A stretch of 6,254 bases of DNA, from the NCBI GenBank assembly GCA_039810885.1, contig JBDHXV010000074.1, positions 1 through 6,254 on the forward strand, given 5' to 3'. The notes under the pieces are model-generated. The model searched no databases, had not been told where the DNA came from, and worked only from the letters and a program-made list of their open reading frames with translations. The stretch's first letter is position 1. Each line of letters opens with the position of its first letter. Source of the stretch: BJGO01 sp039810885 (GTDB lineage Bacteria > Bacteroidota > Bacteroidia > Chitinophagales > UBA10324). Positions 1-6,254 of this stretch are shown here, piece by piece. Position numbers and translations under genes: made by a program.

Positions 1-469
1 GGTTAAGGTATTGACAAAAGAAGAAAAAGAGAAAGAACAAAAAGAAGCAGAGGCAAAGCAAATTCAGATAGATGAGAAAGCAATCAATGACTATATTAAA
101 GCGAACAACTTAAAGGATGTGAAAAAATCTGCCTCAGGTTTATACTACATCATACATGAGCAAGGTAAAGGAGCCAAGGTTGAATCCGGTAAGAATGTAA
201 CGGTTAATTATACCGGTAAGCTTTTAAATGGTAATGCTTTTGATTCAAACACGGATCCGAAATTTAATCACGTTCAGCCTTTTGACTTTATGGTTGGTAT
301 GGGTCAAGTAATTAAAGGATGGGATGAAGGCTTGCAACTCTTTAATGTTGGCGGAAAAGGTATATTAATTATTCCTTCAAGATTAGGTTATGGTGCACGT
401 GCAGCAGGTGCCAGCATCCCGGCTAACTCTGTACTGGTATTTGAGGTTGAGGTCGTTGGAGTAAAGTAA
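1..469 (+). CDS. FKBP-type peptidyl-prolyl cis-trans isomerase, 5' end missing
   Basis: The protein catalyses cis-trans isomerisation of Xaa-Pro bonds and so helps proteins fold. The reading frame is open from base 2 to the TAA at 467-469, with no ATG near the edge, so the true start lies outside the window. Counting from the TTG at 11 as residue 1, residues 2-30 are a Lys/Glu-rich, probably helical segment, and residues 43-152 form a complete FKBP domain. All ten active-site positions I would align from human FKBP12 are kept: Y67, F77, D78, F91, V100, I101, W104, Y127, I136 and F144. An active isomerase is therefore likely. Bacteroidota proteins of this build are often exported lipoproteins with a charged linker before the FKBP domain. 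The signal peptide would be upstream, so the location cannot be confirmed. The gene ends in a strong terminator and is not joined to the next gene. The family call is firm; the specific role is unknown. Confidence 0.95.
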   Translation, partial: VKVLTKEEKEKEQKEAEAKQIQIDEKAINDYIKANNLKDVKKSASGLYYIIHEQGKGAKVESGKNVTVNYTGKLLNGNAFDSNTDPKFNHVQPFDFMVGMGQVIKGWDEGLQLFNVGGKGILIIPSRLGYGARAAGASIPANSVLVFEVEVVGVK

Positions 470-485
470 AACTAGAGTAGGATAT

Positions 486-523
486 AAAATAAGAAAGCCC
501 CGGTTAAGGGGCTTTCTTATTTT
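486..523 (+). terminator. Rho-independent terminator after the FKBP gene
   Basis: A perfect 16-bp inverted repeat (486-501 with 508-523) encloses a 6-nt loop GGTTAA. The inner stem is AAGAAAGCCCC / GGGGCTTTCTT, and the outer A-run and T-run give the U-tract on the plus strand. The hairpin begins 16 nt after the FKBP stop. It is symmetrical and could also work on the minus strand, but no minus-strand gene enters from the right. Confidence 0.93.
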
Positions 524-569
524 GTACAGATTAATGCACCATTGAGGTACGTGGAAAATATTATCGAAG

Positions 570-597
570 TTTAAATACATAAGTTCTATTAATATTG
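570..597 (+). promoter_or_regulatory. Possible promoter for the 620-1531 gene
   Basis: TTTA at 570-573, a 16-nt spacer, then TAATATTG at 590-597. Each element differs by one base from the Bacteroidota consensus (TTTG, TAnnTTTG). The predicted transcript start is near 604, about 16 nt before the TTG start. A promoter is expected here because the preceding gene is closed by a terminator, but in AT-rich DNA a match this loose may be chance. Confidence 0.3.
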
Positions 598-619
598 TTC
601 AGTACATCTGATTAGAATC

Positions 620-1531
620 TTGAATAAACAGCCTGAAATAGAATTAACGCACGAGTATAAAATTTACTTTATTGCCGAAAGCAATAATACAATGGTCAAT
701 GATGAAAAGTTGAGTGAAGAATCTAATGTTAGCCTTGCTTTTGACTATGTGCGTGATTTGAATGATCCGGAGATTTGTACCTTATATATTGATATCGAGA
801 TTTTAGCACCTCACTTTGCAAAGATTTTATATCGTTGCGAGTATTTGGTTAAAGGGGCATTCGATTCTTTATTAAACCCTGAGCTATTGTTTACAGTGAT
901 TGATAAATCATTTGAACAAACCGAAGTGAGTTTTAATCAAATGTGTTTAGAAAGTGGTGTTCAGGAAGTGCCGACGTTTATATTACAAGAAACAGATTAC
1001 GATAAAATCATTGAAGGTATTATTCACGAGATACCCGTGCGGGAGAAGACTTGGGAGGGGAATAAGGAATTGCATTTGGCAGAGGGTGGCTTCTTCTCTA
1101 TGGGCAAGAATACTTCGCTCTTTATGCAGGGTACTTTCGTAGTTATCGATCAACTTTTTATGCTAAACCCTCACGTGGACCACATGCATAATCGTCATGT
1201 TTTCTTTGAACAAACAGGTTTGGATTTGAGCCGATATAACACCTTAAAGATTTATTGCAGTACGATATCTCAACATGACATACGTTTAAGTTTTTATCAA
1301 CTCATATACTTATTCTTATTGGTTGACTGTGCCGCACAAATCTTAATAAGCCCACTGCAAACAATATTTGAAGCAGAACTTATGCATTATGGTTTAAGTC
1401 AAGAGCGCACTAACGATTACTTAAAGGTTGCCAGTGAAATACGTGGTCAACTGAATCACGAACTAACTGCAGCAGGTACAATCATTGATTTGCTAAACAA
1501 ATCTTACGATTGGCCTGCATTGATGCGCTAG
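620..1531 (+). CDS. Uncharacterised 303-residue protein with a histidine cluster
   Basis: I do not recognise this family. The frame opens after an in-frame TAA at 590-592. The first usual start codon is TTG at 620 and the first ATG is at 692 (Met25). I prefer TTG because residues 12-20 (EYKIYFIAE) read like a real beta strand that the ATG start would remove. No signal peptide is seen. Residues 1-110 look beta-rich and acidic. Residues 185-193 hold four histidines in nine positions (HVDHMHNRH), which could bind a metal. Residues 222-243 are strongly hydrophobic but contain Asp236, so a buried helix is at least as likely as a membrane span. The C-terminal 50 residues look helical and soluble. 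The gene stands alone: a terminator precedes it, and a convergent peptidase gene ends 11 bp beyond its TAG. The size and even amino-acid use support a real gene; no function is assigned. Confidence 0.85.
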   Translation: MNKQPEIELTHEYKIYFIAESNNTMVNDEKLSEESNVSLAFDYVRDLNDPEICTLYIDIEILAPHFAKILYRCEYLVKGAFDSLLNPELLFTVIDKSFEQTEVSFNQMCLESGVQEVPTFILQETDYDKIIEGIIHEIPVREKTWEGNKELHLAEGGFFSMGKNTSLFMQGTFVVIDQLFMLNPHVDHMHNRHVFFEQTGLDLSRYNTLKIYCSTISQHDIRLSFYQLIYLFLLVDCAAQILISPLQTIFEAELMHYGLSQERTNDYLKVASEIRGQLNHELTAAGTIIDLLNKSYDWPALMR

Positions 1532-1548
1532 GACATTGCCTCCTACGC
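1525..1548. terminator. Weak hairpin spanning both convergent stop codons
   Basis: GCGCTAGGA (1525-1533) pairs with TCCTACGC (1541-1548), leaving one bulged C and a 7-nt loop. The TAG of the plus-strand gene (1529-1531) sits in the left arm and the TAG of the minus-strand gene (1543-1545) in the right arm. On the plus strand a pyrimidine-rich tract (ATTTCTCTTC) follows, so it could act as a weak terminator for the 620-1531 gene. The minus-strand side has no U-run. Termination is inferred only. Confidence 0.3.
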
Positions 1549-3240
1549 CAATTTCTCTTCAGGCATTTGTTCTAACCAAGCCCTCACCTGTGAGGCAACT
1601 TCTTTAATGGTATCTTCACAAAAAGGTGAATTGAGTTGGGCTACCTCAATCAGATTAAGAAACGACTTGCTTCCACCTTGATCGCAAAGATGAATGTAAT
1701 CCTTAAGTGCTTCATCTCTGCTTTGCAAAGAGCGATGCCAAAATTGAAAGGCACACAATTGAGCCAAAGTGTAATCTATATAATAGAATGGCGAACGATA
1801 GATATGCGATTGACGTTGCCAAAACCCGCCTGCCTCCATATAGCTATTGCCGGCATAATCTCTATGGGGTAAATATTTCTTTTCTATATGGCGAAACATA
1901 GCATGACGCTCATCCGGGTCACATTCAGGATTTTCATATACCCAATGTTGAAATTCATCCACCGCACAACCATAAGGTATAAAAGTTAATGCACGACTTA
2001 AATGAGAATACTTATACTTATCTGTATGCTCCTTAAAAAAGAGAGACATCCATGGCCATGTTAAAAATTCCATACTCATGCTATGTATCTCGCAAGCCTC
2101 CAGAGTAGGGAAGTAATATTCTTCTATACCGAGGTAACGGCTGCGATAGCATTGAAATGCATGGCCTGCCTCGTGAGTAAGAACATCAATATCATGTGAA
2201 GTGCCGGTGAAGTTGGAAAAAATAAACGGGGATTGATAGCCGCTGATGAAGGTACAGTAACCACCACCTGCTTTGTCAGGTTTGTTAATTAGATCCATCA
2301 ACTCGTTCTGTTGCATAAAGCGAAAAAAGTCATCTGTCTCTGGTGATAACTCTTTATACATTGTAGCCGCATTTGACACAATCCATTCAGGATTACCCTG
2401 TGGTTGAGGGTTGCCTCCCGGGTAATCTAAAGGCTCGTCATAATATTTAAAATCACTTATACCCAAACGTTGTTGCTGTCGTGTTTTTATCTCTTGTGCA
2501 ATGGGTACCAAATGACGAAGCACTGCATCGCGAAATATTTTTACGGCAGTTGGCGCGTAATCTGTGCGTGACAAACGGGCATAACCTAATTCCACAAAAT
2601 TGTTAAAACCTAATTTCCTTGCCATTTTATGACGCAGTTTTACCATTTCATCATAAATACGATCTAACTGAATTTTGTTTTTTTCAAAAAAAATATCATA
2701 CGTTTCGCTAGCACGCATGCGGATGGATCGGTTGGGGGAGAGCTTAAAAGGTGCTAACCCGGCAAGATTATATTCTTTACCGTCAAATTCCAACTTAGCA
2801 GATGCCAGCAACTTGGTATATTCCGTTCCTAAGGCATTTTCTTTCTGCAGATCTTCAATGATAGATTCATCAAATGTTTTAAGACTCAACTCGGCGAGCT
2901 TAAAAAGCAACACACCATATCTTTTTTCTAATGCGGAACGGTAAGGAGCGTTTAGCAAAGCTCTGTAAAACGCCGTAACTAACTTCTTATAGTGTGGTTC
3001 TTGCTCATCAAAAAAGGTTTGCTCCGCTTCATAAAATGCATCAGCTGTATTTAAAGAATTACGTATAGATGCCAGAGTCATCATTGTTTCAAATTGCCTG
3101 CGCAACACATAGATTTCGTTGAAAAGATGAAGTTGTACTTGTTCGTTAGGTGCAATAGAGAACTGATACAATACCCGGTTAAATTCATTCTCAAAAGCCG
3201 CAAACTCGGGGCGGCTATATTTCATTTCAGAAAAACGCAT
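1543..3240 (-). CDS. M3-family zinc oligoendopeptidase
   Basis: A zinc metallopeptidase, probably cytoplasmic, that would cut short peptides into smaller pieces for amino-acid recycling. From the ATG at 3240 it has 565 residues. The zinc site HEAGH is at 356-360: H356 and H360 bind zinc and E357 is the catalytic base. The expected third ligand is E384 in ExxSxxxE (384-391), 24 residues after H360. The segment just before the zinc site, with SPFIFSNFTGTSHDIDVLT, and the C-terminal HIYRSPFYYIDYTLAQL (479-495), whose Tyr residues line the substrate cleft in the M3 fold, are typical of the shorter M3 group distinct from true PepF. An in-frame TTG at 3264 would add eight residues, directly after an in-frame TGA at 3271-3273. 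I choose ATG because relatives usually begin near MxFxxxxYxRP, as MRFSEMKYSRP does here. It lies 104 bp downstream of hutI on the same strand with no promoter recognised between, so shared transcription is possible. Confidence 0.95.
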   Translation of the reverse strand: MRFSEMKYSRPEFAAFENEFNRVLYQFSIAPNEQVQLHLFNEIYVLRRQFETMMTLASIRNSLNTADAFYEAEQTFFDEQEPHYKKLVTAFYRALLNAPYRSALEKRYGVLLFKLAELSLKTFDESIIEDLQKENALGTEYTKLLASAKLEFDGKEYNLAGLAPFKLSPNRSIRMRASETYDIFFEKNKIQLDRIYDEMVKLRHKMARKLGFNNFVELGYARLSRTDYAPTAVKIFRDAVLRHLVPIAQEIKTRQQQRLGISDFKYYDEPLDYPGGNPQPQGNPEWIVSNAATMYKELSPETDDFFRFMQQNELMDLINKPDKAGGGYCTFISGYQSPFIFSNFTGTSHDIDVLTHEAGHAFQCYRSRYLGIEEYYFPTLEACEIHSMSMEFLTWPWMSLFFKEHTDKYKYSHLSRALTFIPYGCAVDEFQHWVYENPECDPDERHAMFRHIEKKYLPHRDYAGNSYMEAGGFWQRQSHIYRSPFYYIDYTLAQLCAFQFWHRSLQSRDEALKDYIHLCDQGGSKSFLNLIEVAQLNSPFCEDTIKEVASQVRAWLEQMPEEKLA

Positions 3241-3344
3241 TAGGACATGATTAATCTCCGCCAAAATATTTCATTTATCACGAAACCCTTTTGCGGCATA
3301 CTAATCCTTATGCACATGAGTATTGTTTCTGCTTTCTTTTTAAA

Positions 3345-4580
3345 TTATTTCTGAATGAGTACAGATTCAATTATATCGTTAGCATAACGGTAGGGAATAA
3401 GGGCTAAATCATTCATAGGCTTTGTAATAATTAGATTCGCCTTCTTACCAATGGTAATAGATCCTAACTCATTTTCGACGCCCATAGCATAGGCACTGTT
3501 TAATGTAGCTGCATTAAGGGCTTCTTCAGGTGTCATTTTCATGTTTATGCAAGCTAATGAAATAACAAAACTCATGCGGCCTGCCGGTGAGGTTCCCGGA
3601 TTGTAGTCCGTTCCCAGGGCTACGGGTAAGCCGCTATTTATCATCGTGCGAGCAGGAGGATACTGTAGTCCAAGAAAGAATGCAGTTGATGGCAGGAGGG
3701 TAGGCATAGTGTTACTATCAAGCAGTGCTTCAATTTCATCGTCACCTGTGCATTCGAGATGATCTACGCTTAATGCTTGATGCAGAACTCCTGTCTGTAC
3801 TCCTCCGCTATAATCTAATTCGTTAGCATGGATTTTTGGCGGCAATCCATATCGTGCAGCAACTTCAAGAATGCGTGCAGTTTCATCTGCACTAAAGAAT
3901 CCTCTGTCGCAAAATACATCAACGTAATCTGCAAGGCCTTGTTCAGCAATAAGCGGCAACATTTCTTCCGTTATCTGTTTTATATATGACTCATGATTAT
4001 TTTTAAATTCAGAAGGGTAAGTGTGGGCACCCAAAAAGGTTGCTTTAATCGTAAGAGGTGAATTTTCTTTTAAACGACGAATGACTCTTAACATCTTCAA
4101 TTCTGCATCGGTGGTAAGCCCATATCCACTTTTTATTTCCACAGCACCGGTGCCGCATTGTTTTATTTCTTCCAGTCGTTCTATTGCATCTTCATATAAA
4201 TCTTGCTCCGATGTAACTTGCAATCGTTTTGCACTATTTAGAATGCCACCGCCCTTTTGTGCAATTTGCTCATAAGACAATCCTTTTATTTTATCTACAA
4301 ACTCCGTTTCGCGCCAATTTGCAAATACGAGATGCGTGTGCGGATCACAAAATGCCGGAAGTACAAATCGATTGCTCGCGTCTAAAACTTCTATATCAGC
4401 AAAGGAATCGTCTTCAGCTAAATCACTCATAAGACCGAAGCGCACAATGCGTCCATTTCTAATAATAATAAAAGCATCATCAATAGAAGGCAATATTGAC
4501 ATTTCCTCGCCTTTTACCATGTGTATTTTAGCATCACGTATCTGACAAAGCTTTTTAATATTTTTGAGGACTAAGTCCAT
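3345..4580 (-). CDS. hutI: Imidazolonepropionase (histidine degradation)
   Basis: Hydrolyses 4-imidazolone-5-propanoate to N-formimidoyl-L-glutamate, the third step of histidine breakdown, in the cytoplasm. It is a 411-residue metal-dependent amidohydrolase of the usual family length. Visible landmarks are HTH at 81-83 (H81, H83) with H251 and D325 as the metal ligands, R90, Y153 (SGYG) and H186 (GAHTYPSEF) for substrate binding, E254 in HANE, H274 in the DHLE motif, and GTDYNPGTSP at 323-332. No key residue is missing. An ATG start is clear, with no Shine-Dalgarno site, as is common in Bacteroidota. A well-matched promoter lies just upstream. No hutH, hutU or formimidoylglutamate-processing gene is in the window, so those steps must be encoded elsewhere. 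The gene is divergent from aroC and is followed on its own strand by the M3 peptidase. Confidence 0.97.
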   Translation of the reverse strand: MDLVLKNIKKLCQIRDAKIHMVKGEEMSILPSIDDAFIIIRNGRIVRFGLMSDLAEDDSFADIEVLDASNRFVLPAFCDPHTHLVFANWRETEFVDKIKGLSYEQIAQKGGGILNSAKRLQVTSEQDLYEDAIERLEEIKQCGTGAVEIKSGYGLTTDAELKMLRVIRRLKENSPLTIKATFLGAHTYPSEFKNNHESYIKQITEEMLPLIAEQGLADYVDVFCDRGFFSADETARILEVAARYGLPPKIHANELDYSGGVQTGVLHQALSVDHLECTGDDEIEALLDSNTMPTLLPSTAFFLGLQYPPARTMINSGLPVALGTDYNPGTSPAGRMSFVISLACINMKMTPEEALNAATLNSAYAMGVENELGSITIGKKANLIITKPMNDLALIPYRYANDIIESVLIQK

Positions 4581-4590
4581 ATTAAGTTTG
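4563..4590 (+). promoter_or_regulatory. Predicted aroC promoter
   Basis: TTTG at 4563-4566, a 16-nt spacer, and TAAGTTTG at 4583-4590, an exact fit to the Bacteroidota -7 consensus TAnnTTTG. The transcript would start near 4596, leaving a leader of about 40 nt before the aroC ATG. The upstream element lies inside the first codons of hutI, so the promoter overlaps that gene. Confidence 0.6.
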
Positions 4591-4605
4591 ATTAGGGTTG
4601 CAAAT

Positions 4606-4634
4606 CAAATGTAAAAAGTATTATGGCACACAAA
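4606..4634 (-). promoter_or_regulatory. Predicted hutI promoter
   Basis: Read on the minus strand: TTTG (4634-4631), a 17-nt spacer, and TACATTTG (4613-4606), again an exact match to TAnnTTTG. The transcript start would be near 4600, about 20 nt before the hutI ATG. The site lies in the leader of aroC, and the two promoters face into each other with 15 bp between their -7 elements. Confidence 0.62.
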
Positions 4635-4636
4635 AA

Positions 4637-5743
4637 ATGTCTAACACGATCGGTACTTTACTTAAAATCACCACATTTGGAGAGAGTCACGGCAGGGCAA
4701 TAGGTGGAATCATTGACGGCTGTCCTGCCGGCGTAATCATTACAGAAGATACAATTCAGGAAGCCTTACAACGACGAAAACCCGGGCAGTCAGATTACAC
4801 TACAACAAGAAAAGAAGATGATAAAGTAGAACTGTTGAGTGGTGTATATGAAGGAAAAACATTAGGTACAGCCATAGGCTTCGTTATTCAAAATTTAGAT
4901 GCACATAGCGGTGATTATGACTTATTGAAGGAGGTTTATCGCCCATCGCATGCCGATTATACTTATGATGTAAAATATGGACATCGCGATTATCGAGGCG
5001 GTGGCCGTTCATCTGCAAGAGCAACAGCCTGTGTGGTCGCTGCAGGCGCCATAGCCAAGCAGGTGGTTTTACAATGTACTCGTCAAATAAAATTTACTGC
5101 ACCTGAAGTAGCAGTATGGGTGAATCAAATCGGAAACTTAAAAGCGAATCCTGCTTCGGCACCTATTTATCAAGAAGACGTTTATGCTTCAACCCTGCGA
5201 TGCCCTGATGAAAAGGCCGAACATGCGATGGCAGATTTAATTAAGGAAGTAAAAGCTAAAGGAGACAGCCTTGGAGGTATCATACGTGGTGAGTTCAGGA
5301 ATATCGAGGCCGGGCTGGGCGAGCCTTTGTTTAATAAATTTCAATCGGCATTAGCACAAGCTATATTTTCAATAAATGCCGTTCACGGCTTTGAATACGG
5401 GCTTGGTTTTGAATATGCAAATCATTATGGTTCTGAAGTGAATGATGCATTTGTGATGGAAGATGAACGCGTGGTAACCAAGACAAATTATTCGGGCGGG
5501 ATACAAGGAGGCATTACGAATGGAATGACGATAACCTTTAATGTTGCATTTAAACCTACAGCAACCATAGGAGCAAAGCAACAAACTATAAATGCAGCAC
5601 ACGAAGAATTGGAGCTAAAGGCTACCGGCCGGCACGATGCCTGTGTATTACCTCGCGCAGTAAGTATTGTAGAAGCATTCTGTTGGTTGGTGCTTGCGGA
5701 TTTTATCTTATTGCGTAGAACGAATCGGGTAGAAGATATTTAG
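4637..5743 (+). CDS. aroC: Chorismate synthase
   Basis: Converts 5-enolpyruvylshikimate-3-phosphate to chorismate using reduced FMN, the last shikimate step and the entry to aromatic amino acids and related compounds. The protein has 368 residues, normal for the family. The N-terminal signature GESHGRAIGGIIDGCPAG (15-32) contains catalytic H18. RRKPGQS (46-52) is typical of the phosphate- and FMN-binding region. RPSHADYTY (102-110) holds the second catalytic His, H105. RGGGRSSAR (120-128) starts the second signature and GRHDACVLPRAV (331-342) is the third. The second signature is unusual: A129 stands where Glu is normal and V133 where Arg is normal. I start at ATG 4637 because the protein then begins MSNTIGTLLKITTFGESHG, as relatives do; the in-frame TTG at 4598 would add 13 residues unlike the family. 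It is transcribed away from hutI, and no terminator is evident after its TAG. Confidence 0.97.
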   Translation: MSNTIGTLLKITTFGESHGRAIGGIIDGCPAGVIITEDTIQEALQRRKPGQSDYTTTRKEDDKVELLSGVYEGKTLGTAIGFVIQNLDAHSGDYDLLKEVYRPSHADYTYDVKYGHRDYRGGGRSSARATACVVAAGAIAKQVVLQCTRQIKFTAPEVAVWVNQIGNLKANPASAPIYQEDVYASTLRCPDEKAEHAMADLIKEVKAKGDSLGGIIRGEFRNIEAGLGEPLFNKFQSALAQAIFSINAVHGFEYGLGFEYANHYGSEVNDAFVMEDERVVTKTNYSGGIQGGITNGMTITFNVAFKPTATIGAKQQTINAAHEELELKATGRHDACVLPRAVSIVEAFCWLVLADFILLRRTNRVEDI

Positions 5744-5938
5744 AATGTATTGATTAAATAAAATTACTACAGACTAACACTACCCTAAAACATCTCACTA
5801 AAATTAAGTCTATACTTTACTTTTAACTATTTCAAGCCGAACCTGTCTCGTGCTTCAGTAGAGTATGACCTCATCCGGACTAATGGTATCAATCCGATAT
5901 AGATTTTTAGGATAGTTGTGCGAACAATAATGAATTCC
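5744..5938. other. Intergenic gap between convergent aroC and the stress-protein gene
   Basis: These 195 bp contain no gene I can support and no hairpin followed by a T-run, although both flanking genes end here. The only structure seen is an imperfect 21-bp inverted repeat at 5876-5896 with CGGA/TCCG ends and mismatches inside. It is too weak to call a terminator or operator. Confidence 0.6.
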
Positions 5939-6254
5939 TTATTGCTTAACAATTAATATAGGTGTAGGTATTCTGTGACGAAGTGCATTAATCGTTTGAC
6001 CAAAGATGAGATCCTTTATACTACCGTGCCCATGAGCTCCCATAACAAGCAGGTCGGCATTTTGTTTTTGAAGTATTGCAATAATTTCTCTAACCCGCTT
6101 ACCATGGCCAAGTTCAGCAAGCGCGTTGTAGCCTTTAGACTGTAGTTGTTCTACATAGTGGTTAAGTTTACGTAAGTCTTCTTGTTCTTCTTTATCGTGG
6201 CTTTCTTTAGCCGAGAATAGAGCAACCGCAGACTCACTAACATGAATGAGAATG
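5939..6254 (-). CDS. Universal stress protein (UspA-type) domain, 5' end missing
   Basis: The frame is open from the right edge to a TAA at 5939-5941 and gives the last 104 residues of a protein. It begins with the strand ILIHVSES (1-8), continues through a charged helical stretch (19-40), and ends in the nucleotide-binding part of a Usp fold: ADLLVMGAHGHGSIKDLIFG (66-85), then a final strand TPILIVK. The ATP-binding pattern G-x2-G-x9-G is present at G72, G75 and G85. The next residue, usually Ser or Thr, is Gln86, with Thr87 after it, so nucleotide binding may be altered. The protein could be a one-domain Usp or the second half of a tandem Usp. The LIHV-type start and the GxTxxxxRH pattern also recall the Usp tail that some Bacteroidota carry on NRAMP-family metal transporters. 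The gene is convergent with aroC. The domain call is firm; the full protein type is not. Confidence 0.9.
   Translation of the reverse strand, partial: ILIHVSESAVALFSAKESHDKEEQEDLRKLNHYVEQLQSKGYNALAELGHGKRVREIIAILQKQNADLLVMGAHGHGSIKDLIFGQTINALRHRIPTPILIVKQ

Noticed and set aside
383..580. 65-codon open frame on the minus strand
   Set aside because: It overlaps the conserved FKBP C-terminus and runs through the terminator hairpin; no recognisable protein.
1636..1872. Plus-strand open frames antisense to the peptidase gene (also 1707-1901 and 2675-2944)
   Set aside because: They lie opposite a well-conserved gene, and their translations have no domain-like features.
3241..3264. TTG at 3264 as the peptidase start
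   Set aside because: It adds eight residues (MAEINHVL) not expected before the usual family N-terminus; kept only as an alternative, since a GGAG lies between the two starts and does not clearly decide.
4021..4545. Plus-strand open frames antisense to hutI
   Set aside because: Overlapping frames opposite conserved catalytic motifs of hutI; low-complexity, Cys/Ser-rich translations typical of antisense reading.
4598..4636. TTG at 4598 as the aroC start
   Set aside because: It would add 13 residues unlike any chorismate synthase N-terminus and lies about at the predicted transcript start; the ATG at 4637 gives the standard family beginning.
5832..5846. tRNA T-arm look-alike (GGTTCGG on the minus strand)
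   Set aside because: The flanking bases do not form the required 5-bp stem and no acceptor or anticodon arms are present.
5876..5896. Imperfect 21-bp inverted repeat as terminator or operator
   Set aside because: Only four outer base pairs are continuous, no T-run follows on either strand, and no second copy is present in the window.
5855..5938. In-frame open stretch of 27 codons after the stress-protein stop, to a TGA at 5855-5857
   Set aside because: It reads in the same frame as the Usp domain and has a protein-like look, but the Usp fold already ends normally at its final strand and an open run this short is likely by chance. Two close genomes without the TAA would change this.

Overview
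The window looks like ordinary chromosomal DNA from a member of the Bacteroidota, possibly a Chitinophaga- or Sphingobacterium-like lineage. Supporting signs are the moderately AT-rich sequence, the lack of clear Shine-Dalgarno sites before most starts, near-perfect Bacteroidota promoters (TTTG, 16-17 nt, TAnnTTTG) between two divergent genes, and protein types common in that phylum. The genus is a guess.

Layout, left to right. (1) The 3' part of a plus-strand gene for an FKBP-type peptidyl-prolyl isomerase (to 469), closed by a strong hairpin terminator at 486-523. (2) A plus-strand gene (620-1531) for a 303-residue protein I do not recognise. (3) Convergent with it and only 11 bp away, a minus-strand M3-family zinc oligoendopeptidase gene (1543-3240, or to 3264 from an upstream TTG). 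(4) Upstream of that on the same strand, hutI for imidazolonepropionase (3345-4580). (5) Divergent from hutI, aroC for chorismate synthase (4637-5743). (6) After a 195-bp gap without a gene, the C-terminal part of a minus-strand universal stress protein domain (5939-6254), which runs off the right edge and may be the tail of an NRAMP-type metal transporter.

How the genes might work together. The hutI and peptidase genes could share the hutI promoter, since no promoter was recognised in the gap between them. That would couple peptide breakdown to histidine breakdown, but this is inference from position. No other hut gene is in view, nor any other shikimate-pathway gene. The hutI and aroC promoters lie inside each other's early transcribed region, which suggests interference between a catabolic and a biosynthetic gene.

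I see no mobile element, CRISPR array, tRNA or rRNA, and no clear new multi-gene system. The points most worth a second look are the unrecognised protein with its histidine cluster, the interlocked hutI/aroC promoters, and two substitutions in a chorismate synthase signature.
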